Origin: Viola odorata
Taxonomy: Eukaryota; Streptophyta; Magnoliopsida; Malpighiales; Violaceae
DNA length: 64,000 bases
Assembly: GCA_963691705.1 (NCBI GenBank)
Contig: OY829544.1
Coordinates: 5,463,501 to 5,527,500 of the forward strand
Direction: 5' to 3'
Shown piece after piece: positions 1-10,449 of this stretch (position 1 is its first letter; the number at the start of each line of letters is the position of its first letter). The notes below the pieces were generated by a model. The model was not told where the DNA came from and ran no database searches. It was given only the letters and a program-made list of their open reading frames with translations. The translations under genes and the position numbers were made by a program.

Positions 1-857
1 TAAACCACTACATTTGTTTACTAAATCAAAATTAACTATTATTATCTAAAATACCCTAAGCTCTATTTGGTTGGTAAAAAAATTACGCTGACATGGACAT
101 ATGACATGGAAATTAATTTTTTTTAAATATGACATGGATTATTGAGCTGAAATTAATTTCACTTGTCATTTGCCCTCTCTAATTACAGAGAAATTATAGT
201 GTGTTCCGAGGATGACATCTCACACGTATGAAATGTCATACCCGAACCAATGGAAATATGCCACATGTATTATTTTTTCCAGCTCACTTTCTCTTTCCTT
301 TTTTCTTTCCCTCTCCTCTCCTCTCCTATCCAAACGAGGCTGCAACTTTTCAAATTCTCTGTCTCCACTCTCCACACACTTCCTTCACTTCAACCTAGTT
401 GCCGCCGCCATCCGCGAAGATTGGAAGTAAGATTTTTAGTTTATTGATTTTGCTAGGTAGTTTCATTATCTTGGTTTGATCAATAGAAAGTTGCGCCATT
501 GATTGCCTTGGCTAATTACATTGCAACCAAGTAAAATTAAAAATACCTTTATTCTGTTATGTTCTGTTCTTGTAAAACTATAGGTTTTTCTGGGTTTTGA
601 AATCTGAAAAAAAACTGATATTAATACGGAACCAAATAAGAACGTAGAATGCAGAAAAGGAAAGCTTTTTTGATTATGACTGTCTGAAAGGTTGCAAGTT
701 GTAGCACATTTTAACTCTCTCAACTTTGATGAACTTTTAGTTGTTCATTGTGTGAAACTTGTGTAAGAACTTAAATTCCAATTCTTTAGGCCAGTCTCTC
801 CATGGAAAAGATGATTATTTGATACCCATTCTTAAATCAATCTGAACAACTTCACAG

Positions 858-1645
858 GATTGGATACCATTCAGCAACGTCGGGGTCAAAAACTGAGAAG
901 CATGTTCTGCTCACAGGACCAGGCAAGGCCAGTTTCTAATTCATCCCTTTTCAGTGTTCAGGCGATTACATGTTCATGGGTCTCATATTATGTCAATGGA
1001 GTTGTGTTGATTCATTAATGATGGAAGGTCATGAACTTGGTACTACTGATTAGAAATTCATTTGTACATGTGCATATCAAAGTGTGTAACATTTGTGCTC
1101 TGATAGAATGAACGTAGTTATACACAGAAGGGGCTTTCTCTATTTTTTATGATCTGACAAGCCCTTGACCATCCCAATAATACTACTAACCTTGGTGTGA
1201 ATTGGTTATATCAAACATCAACTTATTTACAGTCAAAATGATTGTTTGCATGACATAATTAACTCGAGTGAGATTTCAGGAGCGACAATGACCATTCATT
1301 TGTTAAAAATTCAATCATGGTATGCTTGTCTTTGTGGTCCTTTCCCTATGGAACTGTTTGATCAGGATAGCACTTAGTTTTTTTCTTCTTTTTTTACTCT
1401 ATTTTCTCTTCATTTGACGGTAGTAGTACACTTCCCTACACGTAGTTGCAGGTAGTTAAATGGCTTTATATATCGTGAAAAAAATAATATCCAGCAACAA
1501 AATTCATATTATACCGATACTAAGTATCACAGAGTGATGAAGATCAGTTTGATAAATTGGTTTCAAGCACTAAAGATGCCCTTTCCCGAGCCTCGGCAGA
1601 CAGAAGAAATAAGCATCTGATTCACCTGCCCCTCTTGCAAACCAG
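858..1645 (+). pseudogene. Possible exons of an unrecognised gene, perhaps a remnant
   Basis: Three short stretches look like exons: about 858-921 (after a ttcacag acceptor, reading LDTIQQRRGQKLRSMF then a few more residues), 1280-1320, and 1533-1645 (after tatcacag, beginning SDEDQFDKLVSSTKDALSRA and followed by a GT donor). Their phases do not join into one open frame: the first exon read into the second meets a TGA. No start or end exon was found. This could be a decayed gene, a captured gene fragment, or a real gene whose splice sites I have mis-chosen. I do not recognise the protein. Confidence 0.25.
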
Positions 1646-1899
1646 GTTTGTATACTATCTGCTTAAAAAGTATTCGGATAAATCACTTTCGTGAGAACAA
1701 CAGTCTACTGATCTTGATATATTTATCTATTACTATGGCTGTTGAAATAATGGAGAAAACAACTGTATGGGGCTTTTAGTGCAAGTTTGACCTGCAAGTG
1801 CAAGTTTGAATCCATGTTAGCTGCCATGACCTACAAGTGCAAGTTTGAGTCCCTAGTTTCACAACGTGCTTCTTCTTACCCTGAATAATTTGAAACTCA

Positions 1900-2210
1900 T
1901 CATTTCATCTTCACTAACCTTGAGGTGTGAACTCTCTTCTGCCCAACCACATCTTCAATTGAGCTTTCTTTCTCATCTTTCTCATAGGTGTCTTCCACTA
2001 TTTCCTCGATTACACCCTTCTCTTCTGCTACAGCCTCTATGACAATATCCATTTCATCATCGCCGATTTCAAGAGAATCCTTAACAACCATATTGTCGGA
2101 ATCATCAAATTGAATTAAGCCATCTTAATGTGAATTTTCAAAGTAAATGTCCTCCATCTTCCTATCAAACTCTGGTTTTTTTTAGGAGAAACAAATACGA
2201 ATGAACCAGA
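1900..2210 (-). pseudogene. Acidic protein fragment with an in-frame stop
   Basis: The minus strand encodes 63 residues (1900-2091) rich in Glu and Asp, containing DDEMDIVIEAVAEEKGVIEE. The same frame continues upstream to about 2210 (EDIYFENSH, then a stop, then DGLIQFDDSDN), so a longer coding stretch appears to be interrupted. No family was recognised. It may be a remnant of a coding exon or a chance low-complexity frame. Confidence 0.25.
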
Positions 2211-2463
2211 AGAGAGAAGGAGAAGAGGGGTTGAATGGATGTCAGAGGTCTCTGACCCTTTGTTTTGTCAGAAACCCAAAATTTGGTTTCCCACCCAAGT
2301 CACTTTCACTTTAACTTTCATTTTCCCTCAGAAATCATGTGTGACAAGTTGTTTCTTGAGCGAACGACAGGTAGTCTAAAGGGCACTAAAGTAAAAACAC
2401 AAAAAAAGTGGACACAATTCTCAATGGCGTCAAGTAAAAGAGAACTTAATTTTTAGGTTAAAA

Positions 2464-2560
2464 CATAAAGTATTTTTTAACAGAGGAGTACCAACTAGCA
2501 AAGTACCAACTAATCAAAAATAAGTTTTCCGTCCTCTTTTTTCGTGTCCAATTAATAAAA
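2464..2560. repeat. Dispersed repeat copy, also at 10845-10940
   Basis: The stretch containing ctaatcaaaaataagttttc and cgtgtccaattaataaa recurs at about 10845-10940 with few differences. Both copies are short and have no coding capacity. They are probably pieces of one dispersed non-coding element; the family is unknown. Confidence 0.5.
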
Positions 2561-2836
2561 GGGTAATAGCCAAAAAACCACTTATACTATTTTTTAAAAC
2601 AGAAACCTCTCTTAGCTTTTAAAATTTTAATTTCATCTAACTTGTACTAAAAGTCAACGATAATCAGCCCCATTCAATTAGTCAACCTAACGGACAGTTA
2701 CTTTTTACCTTTGACAGTTGGTTGCTTATTTTTTTCTTCCCAGTTAAAACTTTACATCTCTCTCTCTTCGGTAGATTTTTCCTTAGGTTGTTCTTCTCAT
2801 GAAATTCCTGAAAAAAAATCTTGGAATTTCGTCGCC

Positions 2837-3163
2837 ATGGATGTCCTTGTTCTCAATCCTCATGATGTTCTCAAGAATCCTCTTACATCTCGCCAAGCTC
2901 TAATCACTCCTCAAACTCCCCGCCCGAGATTTCCTAGAAACCAAAATCCATCTCGGTCAACCAGAACCCAACATCCCAACCGCAGAAAATGGAGCCCTAA
3001 CTCCTCACCTCCCGCACGCGCTACCGTCTCTCCTCCTCACCGCCCCACCAAATCTTTCACCGTCGGTGATGTCAAAATCCTCAAACGCGGCGAGCAATTG
3101 GCGGAAACGACACAACCTAAGGAGGAGGCACCCTCAAAGCCTGTTGAAAGCGAGAGGAACTAA
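2837..3163 (+). CDS. Small basic proline-rich plant protein of unknown function
   Basis: This single exon encodes 108 residues from the ATG at 2837, which sits in a good plant context (gtcgccATGG). An upstream in-frame ATG at 2711 would add 42 residues resembling a 5' leader, so the later start is preferred. The N-terminus is MDVLVLNPHDVLKNPL. The middle is rich in Arg, Pro and Ser. Near the C-terminus is GDVKILKRGEQL, followed by an acidic tail. The Lys-Ile-Leu-Lys-Arg-Gly-Glu motif resembles one I recall in small uncharacterised plant proteins, but I cannot name a family with confidence. There is no signal peptide or membrane segment. The stop TAA at 3161-3163 is followed by a T-rich 3' region and then a MITE. 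Confidence 0.6.
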   Translation: MDVLVLNPHDVLKNPLTSRQALITPQTPRPRFPRNQNPSRSTRTQHPNRRKWSPNSSPPARATVSPPHRPTKSFTVGDVKILKRGEQLAETTQPKEEAPSKPVESERN

Positions 3164-3318
3164 CCAGATCTGGATCTGAATTCCACATTTCTGGTTAATA
3201 ATCTGATTTGTGGGGCTTTTTTAGTTCAAGTTTTATTATTATTGTTACTATTTATGCATTATGGTCTTAGTTGTTGATAGGAGTTTGATTAGGCATCTGG
3301 GTTTTAGGGTTATAATTA

Positions 3319-4191
3319 CTCCCTCTGTCCTGAAAAGGTTGACGTTTTAGCCCAAAAACGCTGGTCTTTTTTAATTGACGCCTTTGGCAATTGTGCCCAC
3401 TTACTTCGCGTTTTGACAAAATTACCCTCAAACGACGCGTCGTTTTCCGCTTGTACAACGCGTCACACAGGGGCAAAAGAGGGAAATGGAAAATGAAGTT
3501 GGGCTGATTTCAAATTTTGGGAACATTGAAAATACACTACTGACACTCTCTCTCTTCTTCATCTTTCACCCATCTTCTCTCTCTCTTCTTCATCTTTCTT
3601 CATCTCTGATCTTTGTACCCAGCTCTCCCATCTTCTCCTTCTTTTTTTCATCTTTCTTTCATCCTTCTCTTTTTCTTTCACCCGCAACTCTCCCATCTTT
3701 CTTTCATCCGCAACATCTCCTCCATGGCTTAGATCTAGAGATTAGATCTAGATCTCTAGATCTAGATTTAAAAGTGACGATGACGAATTGACGATTATTG
3801 TGGGTGGTGTTGTTACGGTTGACGATGACGATTTAAAAGTGATGATGGCGATTTTTTTTTCTTTTAATTTAATTAGTATGAATTTCTTTTTTTCTTTTTT
3901 TTTTCCTTCCTTCGGTTTGATTGATTTTGATTCTAGACTCTCTTAATTAATTTGGTATTTTCCATTAATTTGGTGTTTTTTTTGGATGAATTTGCGGATT
4001 GATTGAGTTTGGTGATTTTGAGTTTGGATGAGAAATGGAAGAGGAGAGGAACGGAAGAGGAAGAAGGAGGCAAGAGTGCGCGACGCGTGGTGTGGTCTGT
4101 GTGGCCCACAGACAGGATTCAGTCACCCACTGACACGGCCTTAATCCGTGTAATCCCTCCCTCCGCGTCAAATAAAAAAGAACGGAGGGAG
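3319..4191. mobile_element. Stowaway-like MITE, large (873 bp)
   Basis: The ends are inverted: ctccctctgtcctg at the left and gaacggagggag at the right, flanked by TA on both sides (3317-3318 and 4192-4193). This is the classic Stowaway/Tc1-mariner terminus and TA target duplication. The interior has pyrimidine-rich repeats (tcttcatctttc) and tgacgatgacg repeats and no transposase. It is longer than a typical Stowaway, so it may be a non-autonomous mariner derivative or may contain captured sequence. Open frames inside it (for example 3486-3791) are low-complexity and not believed to be genes. Confidence 0.7.
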
Positions 4192-4267
4192 TAATATTTA
4201 TGTATTTACTGTAACTTGTATTGTGGAGAAGGGTGTCTTTGTATTCCTTCTTGATTGATGTAAGTTA

Positions 4268-4498
4268 CTCCCTCCGTCCAAATATGTGTCGCCCACTGTT
4301 CATGCACGCGTCTCAAGAAGGCCGGATGACTCACTATTTGACCCCAAAAAATTCCGTACTTTTTTTCTAACGTACGTTAAGGATTAACGTATGTCCAAGA
4401 AAAAATTCGGGACAAAATTGTCTCAAATAGTGAATCATCCAGCCTCCTTGAGATGCGTGCAAATAGTAAAAGCGACAACTATTTTTAGACGGAGGGAG
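4268..4498. mobile_element. Stowaway MITE (231 bp)
   Basis: The terminal inverted repeats CTCCCTCCGTCC and its complement are flanked by TA at 4266-4267 and 4499-4500. The whole element is a long imperfect hairpin: for example, ccggatgactcactatttga on the left is mirrored by tcaaatagtgaatcatccagc on the right. It has no coding capacity. Confidence 0.85.
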
Positions 4499-4499
4499 T

Positions 4500-5452
4500 A
4501 CTTCGCTATCTTAATGAAAGTTTCTTTTAATTAATGTCAGTTTTTTTAATTGTTTGAGAAATTGATCACGTCTGTTCTTTTTCATCCCTCTCTTGATAAA
4601 ATAACAAAACGTCTCCCAGTTGTCTGCAAGAAAATTGAAAGATTTAATCGTTAGGTTTCGGTCTGAGTTTGTCTTATCTGGGCTCAAATCCAAGAACATC
4701 GTTTCCAGGAAAATTATATGAGACGATAAGAACAAGGATATGATAAGAGGAAGAAAAAGTTTTGACCACAGAAACAGGAAGGTTTGTTTGTCCTTTATCT
4801 TTGCCGATTAAAACATGGGTAGACAGCAAAACAGGAAGATTTCCTTTATTTTTTCAAGGGGAAAGATCAAATTGCTTTGACTCAACTACACGAGAGTGGT
4901 GAATCAGGTTGCAGCAACTGAAAAATGCGGAACTGAAATTTTTAATTTTTAATTTTCTTGATTGCAGGTTGCGAAATAACCCAACAAAAAAACATAATGT
5001 TTCAATTTGTTGAAAATGATTTTAATAAATTATAACTTTTTATACTTAATTTTTATTTATTTTTTTAAAATTTTCTTGATTGTAGGTTGCAACAACCGGT
5101 AACAATCAGTCACAACTAAATAGTGGGAAATAAATAATTTTTTTAATATAAATTAATTAAGTGGTCAAATTGCGCAAAAGAGAAATCTTCATAATTAAAT
5201 TATCCAAAAATAAAAACATAACAACTTAATTTTATTAGAAATCAATGATCAATATTGACCCTTCACTTCAACCCTCTTGAAAATAAAAAATGAACAACAA
5301 CGTTATTGATTTCTTTTTTTATACCGATTGGAATGTTAGTACCAATAAATATAAAAAATTACAATGACCACGCCATTAAAAAAAGAGAAAAAAATAGGTA
5401 ATTAATAACAACGGAGAATATTATAAGAACAAATCGATTGATCGGTCGTTTT
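4500..5452. other. AT-rich intergenic DNA
   Basis: No gene was recognised. From about 5160 to 5452 the sequence is closely similar to 11268-11649, downstream of the second cysteine-motif gene. The duplication therefore includes 3' flanking DNA. The second copy has an extra stretch of roughly 90 bp near 11330-11420. Confidence 0.6.
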
Positions 5453-5785
5453 TTAACGAGGGCATTTGTACTCAGAAGGGCAATGCTTTCCGCACTGGTT
5501 GAGGAGTAAGTTCAAGGAGACGGAGTCGAGGTTCAACTTTACGAGTCCCAACACATTGACCTTAACGGAGGCGCAGAGGCAAGCGGCGGCGTCGAGGCCA
5601 ACAAGATTTCCGAGGAGAGGACAGCAAGGGACGACGTGTCGGGAGGTGGGAAGGTTAAGGTGCACCAAATCATTGAGTGCACTCACGCACACATCCAAAT
5701 TTGGACAGGCGGCGCTCGCCATGCTGACGAACACCAGGTTCAAGCAGAGGAGAAGAGCAATCGAGGTTAAGCTTTTGGATGCCAT
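5453..5785 (-). CDS. Secreted eight-cysteine-motif protein, copy 1 (DC2.15/HyPRP-like)
   Basis: This intronless gene encodes 110 residues. Residues 1 to about 25 form a signal peptide (MASKSLTSIALLLCLNLVFV and a small-residue site, ASA). The mature part is an eight-cysteine domain in the order C27, C33, C54-C55, C69-x-C71, C98, C108, which fits the hydrophobic-seed-protein/LTP-like family of DC2.15 and pEARLI1. The proline-rich region usual in hybrid proline-rich proteins is absent: only one residue lies between the signal and C27. An additional cysteine, C102, is unusual. Family members act in the cell wall or apoplast, in wall properties or lipid binding; the specific role here is unknown. 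A TATA-like box (ctataaaa, minus strand) lies at 5907-5914. It differs from copy 2 at only residues 7, 52 and 110. Confidence 0.92.
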   Translation of the reverse strand: MASKSLTSIALLLCLNLVFVSMASAACPNLDVCVSALNDLVHLNLPTSRHVVPCCPLLGNLVGLDAAACLCASVKVNVLGLVKLNLDSVSLNLLLNQCGKHCPSEYKCPR

Positions 5786-5906
5786 TTCACAAATTGAAGT
5801 TCTTTTTTTTAATATTTTTTTGCTGGAATTGGTATTTGGAAATGTTAATTCAATTGGTATTAATTTGCTGATGGATGGTGCAAAAACGGAGGAGTATGGT
5901 TCATGG

Positions 5907-5914
5907 TTTTATAG
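5907..5914 (-). promoter_or_regulatory. TATA-like box of cysteine-motif gene copy 1
   Basis: The minus strand reads CTATAAAA about 120 bp upstream of the ATG at 5785. The same box in the same setting lies upstream of copy 2 (12089-12097), which supports a conserved core promoter. Confidence 0.55.
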
Positions 5915-5999
5915 AGGGACATTTGCTAGTTAGTCTGTCACAATTATTATTATTAATTAATTATCTATAATTATTACTTAAGTTTGGAATTATTTTCTT

Positions 6000-6120
6000 C
6001 AATTAATCTCATGTTCATGCATGCCACGTTCTGGGCAGCTTATTATTAGACACCAACTGGCAATATTCCAGCATCCATGGATTGGATAGCATCCTTGTTT
6101 GTTTTCTTAACACAGAAGCT
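6000..6120 (-). repeat. Upstream repeat of cysteine-motif gene, copy A
   Basis: The block catgccacgttctgggcagc through ccagcatccatggattggat lies upstream of gene copy 1. A close relative lies at about 8225-8335 without an adjacent gene, and a weaker relative lies at about 12140-12215 upstream of gene copy 2. Confidence 0.6.
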
Positions 6121-6499
6121 TAACTGTAGACGGACTCGTTGGCTAATTTAGGAGTAATGTATTTGTATCCATGTGATATGGTGATTATGGGAGAAGTAAA
6201 ATATGGTCGGTCTCTCTTAATCAAATGTATTGTCCATTTTGGAATTAAGTCCATACGATTTAAAAAATATATATTTTCAGAGTTTGGTTCCTACACCATA
6301 ATGATTGAATGCTAAAAGTGCTAATATTTATCATATTTTCTTGTTGATTTGAATGATGATACTACTGATTATGGGTGTTTTTTATTCCTTTTTGCAGAAA
6401 ATATATTGAAGAACCTAATTAAAAAAAAGGAATTGAAAAATCTCATTTAGAGCACAAATTTGATGGAAGGCAAAAAGATGAAGTGATCTCTTTTCCAGG

Positions 6500-6634
6500 C
6501 CTGGGATGTTCCAGGTAGAATCTGCTTTGGAGAACCAGAAAATCAACGAGACCAGTCAAAGAGCTGGACTTAGGCCTAAGCCGCTTGTGAAAACACGTGC
6601 TGAGCTTTCTGTCACCAGGAAGATTTTCCATTGA
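6500..6634 (+). pseudogene. Isolated coding-like exon ending in a stop
   Basis: After a ttttccag acceptor-like sequence the plus strand reads PGMFQVESALENQKINETSQ, continues RAGLRPKPLVKTRAEL and ends KIFH-stop (TGA 6632-6634). Composition and the upstream acceptor make it look like a terminal exon, but no partner exons were found. It may be a gene fragment carried in by duplication or transposition. The family is unknown. Confidence 0.25.
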
Positions 6635-6639
6635 AGAAA

Positions 6640-7790
6640 CAGACTCCGGTTAGAACTCTTTGTAGAGTGAACTCCTATTTTAATTTTAAAAACAAATTTA
6701 CATTATCCTTATCTAGTTTGTTTAAGAGATTTGAACAATTAGGTTGATTATTTAAGTAGACCGCTTGGCAAAAGGCAGAGGGGCTCTTCTTCCTTCTTTT
6801 TTTTTTTTACTTTTCGTCATTGTTGCGAGCTACTCTGATTTTATTTTTCTTTTAATTTTAATTCAGTTTATGCACTTCTATTCATCTGATTTCATTATGT
6901 CTATTATAGGCTAGAGTCTTTGATCTCACAACCGAGATCAAAACAACGCTTTATAAACTCCAATTTCGTATTTTTACTCTTTTTAATTTAATGTCAGATC
7001 TATTCATGTTTCGTTTAAACCTGATCAATTTATATTAGGACCTGAATAGATACAGTCTTTCCTAAAAACTTTAGAGTCTACATTGTTGATAGGAATCTGA
7101 AGGCGATTGATTAGCTTACGGGTTAATTAGAAAAAGAGTAAAATTTGGTTTATAGGAGTAGAGTTGACTCTCTCTCAGGCTTGAGAAAGATCTCTCCCTG
7201 TAGTTTTATCAATCACTTAATTAAATCCTATAGAGTGTCTCTTAGGGTTATTAAGGAGATTAGGGGTTCTTAATAGAGTGTTTCTTTAGGAATCTTGAGT
7301 AGGAGGAGAGTACCAAATCTAAGTGAACCTGATTTCTATAGCCTTCTTATGAATTTTGGTTTTGAATATAATTGTATCAATGATCAACTTACATGAACTA
7401 TGGTCTAAAATGAGTCTTTATTGGGAACTCTCCATCCATCGAGTTTAAAACACCATCTTTCGTTTACTATTTTTGTTTTCTTTTGTTTAGTAATTAGTTG
7501 CAACAAAGCACCCCCTTTGATTGGTTTTTACCATCTTACATAATTGGTCATTTTGAGAAATTAGAATTGTCCTGAAATTTCCGTGGAACGATCCTTTTAC
7601 CACTTGCTACAGTCTTAATTGATTATTACATGGTGAATTGTATTATTTTATTTTTGATAGTTTCCACAACCATCACATAATAATAATTTATTTCTCAGAT
7701 CTGTACTAGGATATCCATGTCTGGTGTGTTTGTTCTTTAATTTTCTAGATTGAAGATCTACCAGTTGTCATCTCCAGCATTTTCCGGCGC
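6640..7790. other. Intergenic DNA, nothing recognised
   Basis: This is AT-rich sequence without a convincing open frame, terminal repeat or RNA gene. Confidence 0.5.
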
Positions 7791-7798
7791 ATAGGAAT

Positions 7799-8040
7799 CC
7801 AAAAACTGGTGCGAACGTGCACAACGCTAATTAATTAATTTGAATATCAAAATAATTCCTAATGACAAGGCTAATACGGTTTTGTGCTTGCACATGGGAA
7901 AATTTTTGGGTACATTATGATGTAGGATAATGACACGTGCTCCAAATAGTGCTAAAATACCACTATTTTTAACACTCTTGGACACGTGTCATCATCCTAT
8001 ATCATGATGTAGGTATTCCTTGCACATGTGCTTCCCCTTC
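7799..8040. repeat. Diverged upstream repeat (aacgtgcacaacgc block)
   Basis: The block aactggtgcgaacgtgcacaac through ttgcacatg recurs at about 9070-9160, in part at 10600-10680, and at 12598-12686 plus 13450-13480. The pieces keep the same order: gtgcac, taatttgaattatcaaaat, gattcctaat, ggctaatgc, ttgtgcttgcacatg, then tttcccttc. The copy here is split by a foldback element at 7911-8011. Confidence 0.55.
7911..8011. mobile_element. Small foldback (palindromic) element with paired G-boxes
   Basis: The left arm tacattatgatgtaggataa is the near-complement of the right arm ending atcatgatgta. Both arms carry gacacgtg/cacgtgtc, so the element presents two CACGTG G-boxes. It is about 100 bp with a short loop and no coding capacity. 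It sits inside a repeat copy, which suggests insertion as a MITE. The family was not identified. Confidence 0.55.
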
Positions 8041-8224
8041 AAAGGAATTAGACAAGCATGATTTTTTTATTATTATTTTTTAGTTTTTTTAATTTTTCAT
8101 GGTGTTGCTGCATTTCTTGAAATGACTTGTAGTACATAGTGATTTTTTTAGTAATTATAAAAATAAAAATAAAATAAAATAATTAATTAATTTAAAGGAG
8201 GTATTTAGTAACACTACAAAAAAA

Positions 8225-8340
8225 ACTGGGATTTATTTTCTTCAATTCTCATGCCACGTTCTTTCTGGGCATCTACAATTAGGCACCAACTGGCAATATA
8301 TTCCAGCATCCATGGATTGGATAGGATTATAACGTGTCTT
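8225..8340 (-). repeat. Orphan copy of the cysteine-motif gene upstream region
   Basis: ttattttcttcaattctcat through ccagcatccatggattggat closely matches 5980-6095 upstream of gene copy 1. No eight-cysteine coding sequence lies next to it; the DNA to its left is AT-rich filler. Confidence 0.6.
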
Positions 8341-9139
8341 TTCTTTCTTAGTTCACATGGAGATGGATGGAGGTAATTATAATAAGCGCTCCATGATTTC
8401 TTTTTTTTCCAGGTTTGAACAGATGCTTCCAACCAAACAACTCCATTTACAAAGTATCGCAACAAATGTTAGAGAAATAAAAATTCATCGATTATATGAA
8501 ATAATGTTGTTTATCAAACTTCACAATTTTCTTAAACTAATAGAGAATGTATAGTTCAAAAATTTCTACCTCAGGCAGATAAAACTTAAGAGTAAAAATC
8601 CTAAAAACACACGGTCCAAATCCGATTATTGGATCAGACTATAATATTTTAGGAAAATTCCTCTCAAGTATGAGAGAAATGAATTGTGGAATACCCCCTC
8701 CCGCTGAAGTCCGTCCATGTCGTTTCTGTCAGGGTGGTCAAATTTAATGTCAAAATCAATTTTTATGGTTTTTCGTTCTCCTTTTTATAATTTTTATGTT
8801 TATATTGAACCTAAGGGTGTTTAAATTTAATTTCTCTTGTAAGTGGGTTTAGACATTAATGCATCAAATATCAAGTTTTTCTTTGTTTCCATGTTGGACT
8901 CTGATTTGCATATCCAATGGCCTATTATTTTTTTGGGTGATAATGTCTAACCAGCTGTTAGTAAATTTTCTTAATTGATTCATATCTTAGGATTTTTTTT
9001 TTTTTTTTCAGATTTTCAAGGCAAGTCAGCTAATTAAGACAGGAACAAACATAGTACAACTTTTGGAATAACGTGCACAACGCTTTATTAATTTGGATTA
9101 TCATAATAACTCCTAATCACATGGCTATAATTGCGGAGT

Positions 9140-10449
9140 TGTGTACTTAGCACATGTTTTCCCTTCCACCACTTTATAGTATTTTAATTTTTAAAATCAC
9201 TTTTTATAGTTTATTATAAAATTAACCCTAAACAATTTTAAATTAATTAATTTTTAGAAGAAAATTAAATAGGATTGGTTGATAATTAATAAGAATAATT
9301 TAGTCAATAATTATACAATAATTGTAATCTAATGATTGTCTTGAATATTGTGAAACTGAAAAAATGACATTTAAGTAGCGTTTGGTTCACGGAATACTAT
9401 TTTCCCTCTTGGAATTACTCTTCTAGAAAAGTGATTAAGGGAAATGTTAGTTTTTTTTGTTTGGTTGAAATTTAAGATTCCCGCGAAAATAATATTTTTG
9501 TGTTTGTTTTGTACTTGAGAATCCTAAAGGAAAGTAAGGAAAATTACTACTTTATCTTTTTTCTATATTTGTGTCTTTGTTATCTTGTTCATAGTAAGCG
9601 TCTAGTTATTCTTTTCTATATATTCCTTATCATGGACTTTCTTTCTATTTAGTTGTCTATCTTTCAATAATTAAAATATCAAATGAGTTTTTAAATTCTT
9701 TATTACTGCAAGGCATTGATTGACGGGTGGATTAAGAAATTTAGCTTTATGAACCTTTTTTATCCAACCTTCAGAATATAATTGCTGTCGTTACTCTTCT
9801 AATTGTTCAAACTAGTAAGTTTACTTTGTGGCTATAATTTTTTAATCGAAGTCCCTAAATTATAACATTTGGTTTAATTTAATCTATGTACCGACTGAGG
9901 GTGATGGCGTAGCGATATTGTGCCCATGTGGCATGCCACGAGTTTTTTTTTCTTCTAATATTTGATTTTTTTCTCAAACTTAAAAAATGTATCATAATTT
10001 TTTTTTTAATTTTAAAAATATATCAAAACTTTTAAAAAAATCTGAAACATAAAAAAAGAAATCTAGAAAAAATTTAAATATTAAATATTAAAAAAATCTG
10101 AAACTAAAAAAATAACACATACAAAAAAGTGTTAAAAAAATAGAAACTAAAACTAAGAGAGAAAGGAACAATTTTTTAATTTTTAGAATAATGCTAATAT
10201 GAGGGGACAAATATGTAATTTAAGAAAGAAACTAGTTTTTCCTGTATCAGGGAATCACTCTCCCCACTCACTAGTCAAGGAATCATTTTCCTCTATTTTT
10301 TGGAAAGTGAGGGAGTCAAAGAAAGTTGGATTCCGGAGAATCTAACTTTCCTTGTCGCAATAAAGCTCGAGATTTCAAATTCTCAAATCACTTTCCTTCT
10401 TGATTTTATCAGCCAAACGCTACCCTAATGAAAAACGGAGGGAGTATAA
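9140..10449. mobile_element. Diverged Stowaway-like element interrupted by a second element
   Basis: 9140-9374 resembles the interior of the element at 45182-45475 (shared aaaattaaccctaaataatt and attatacaataatt blocks). The matching right terminus, aaaacggagggag followed by ta, appears only at 10432-10449, after a 1051-bp insertion. The left terminus is not clear. Confidence 0.5.
9375..10425. mobile_element. Harbinger-like non-autonomous element (about 1.05 kb)
   Basis: The ends are inverted: GTAGCGTTTGGTTCACGGAA at the left and, on the complementary strand, GGGTAGCGTTTGGCTGAT at the right. TAA flanks both sides (9372-9374 and 10426-10428), fitting the 3-bp target duplication of PIF/Harbinger elements. 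The terminal repeats differ by two bases at the extreme end. There is no transposase frame. It is nested in a Stowaway-like element. Confidence 0.6.

Noticed and set aside
3486..3791. 101-codon frame inside the large MITE
   Set aside because: It is a Ser/Phe/Leu low-complexity translation of a tcttcatctttc repeat, with no gene-like feature.
5466..5933. 155-codon frame on the plus strand across the first cysteine-motif gene
   Set aside because: It is a shadow of the minus-strand gene; the same shadow recurs at 11663-12046 only because the gene is duplicated.
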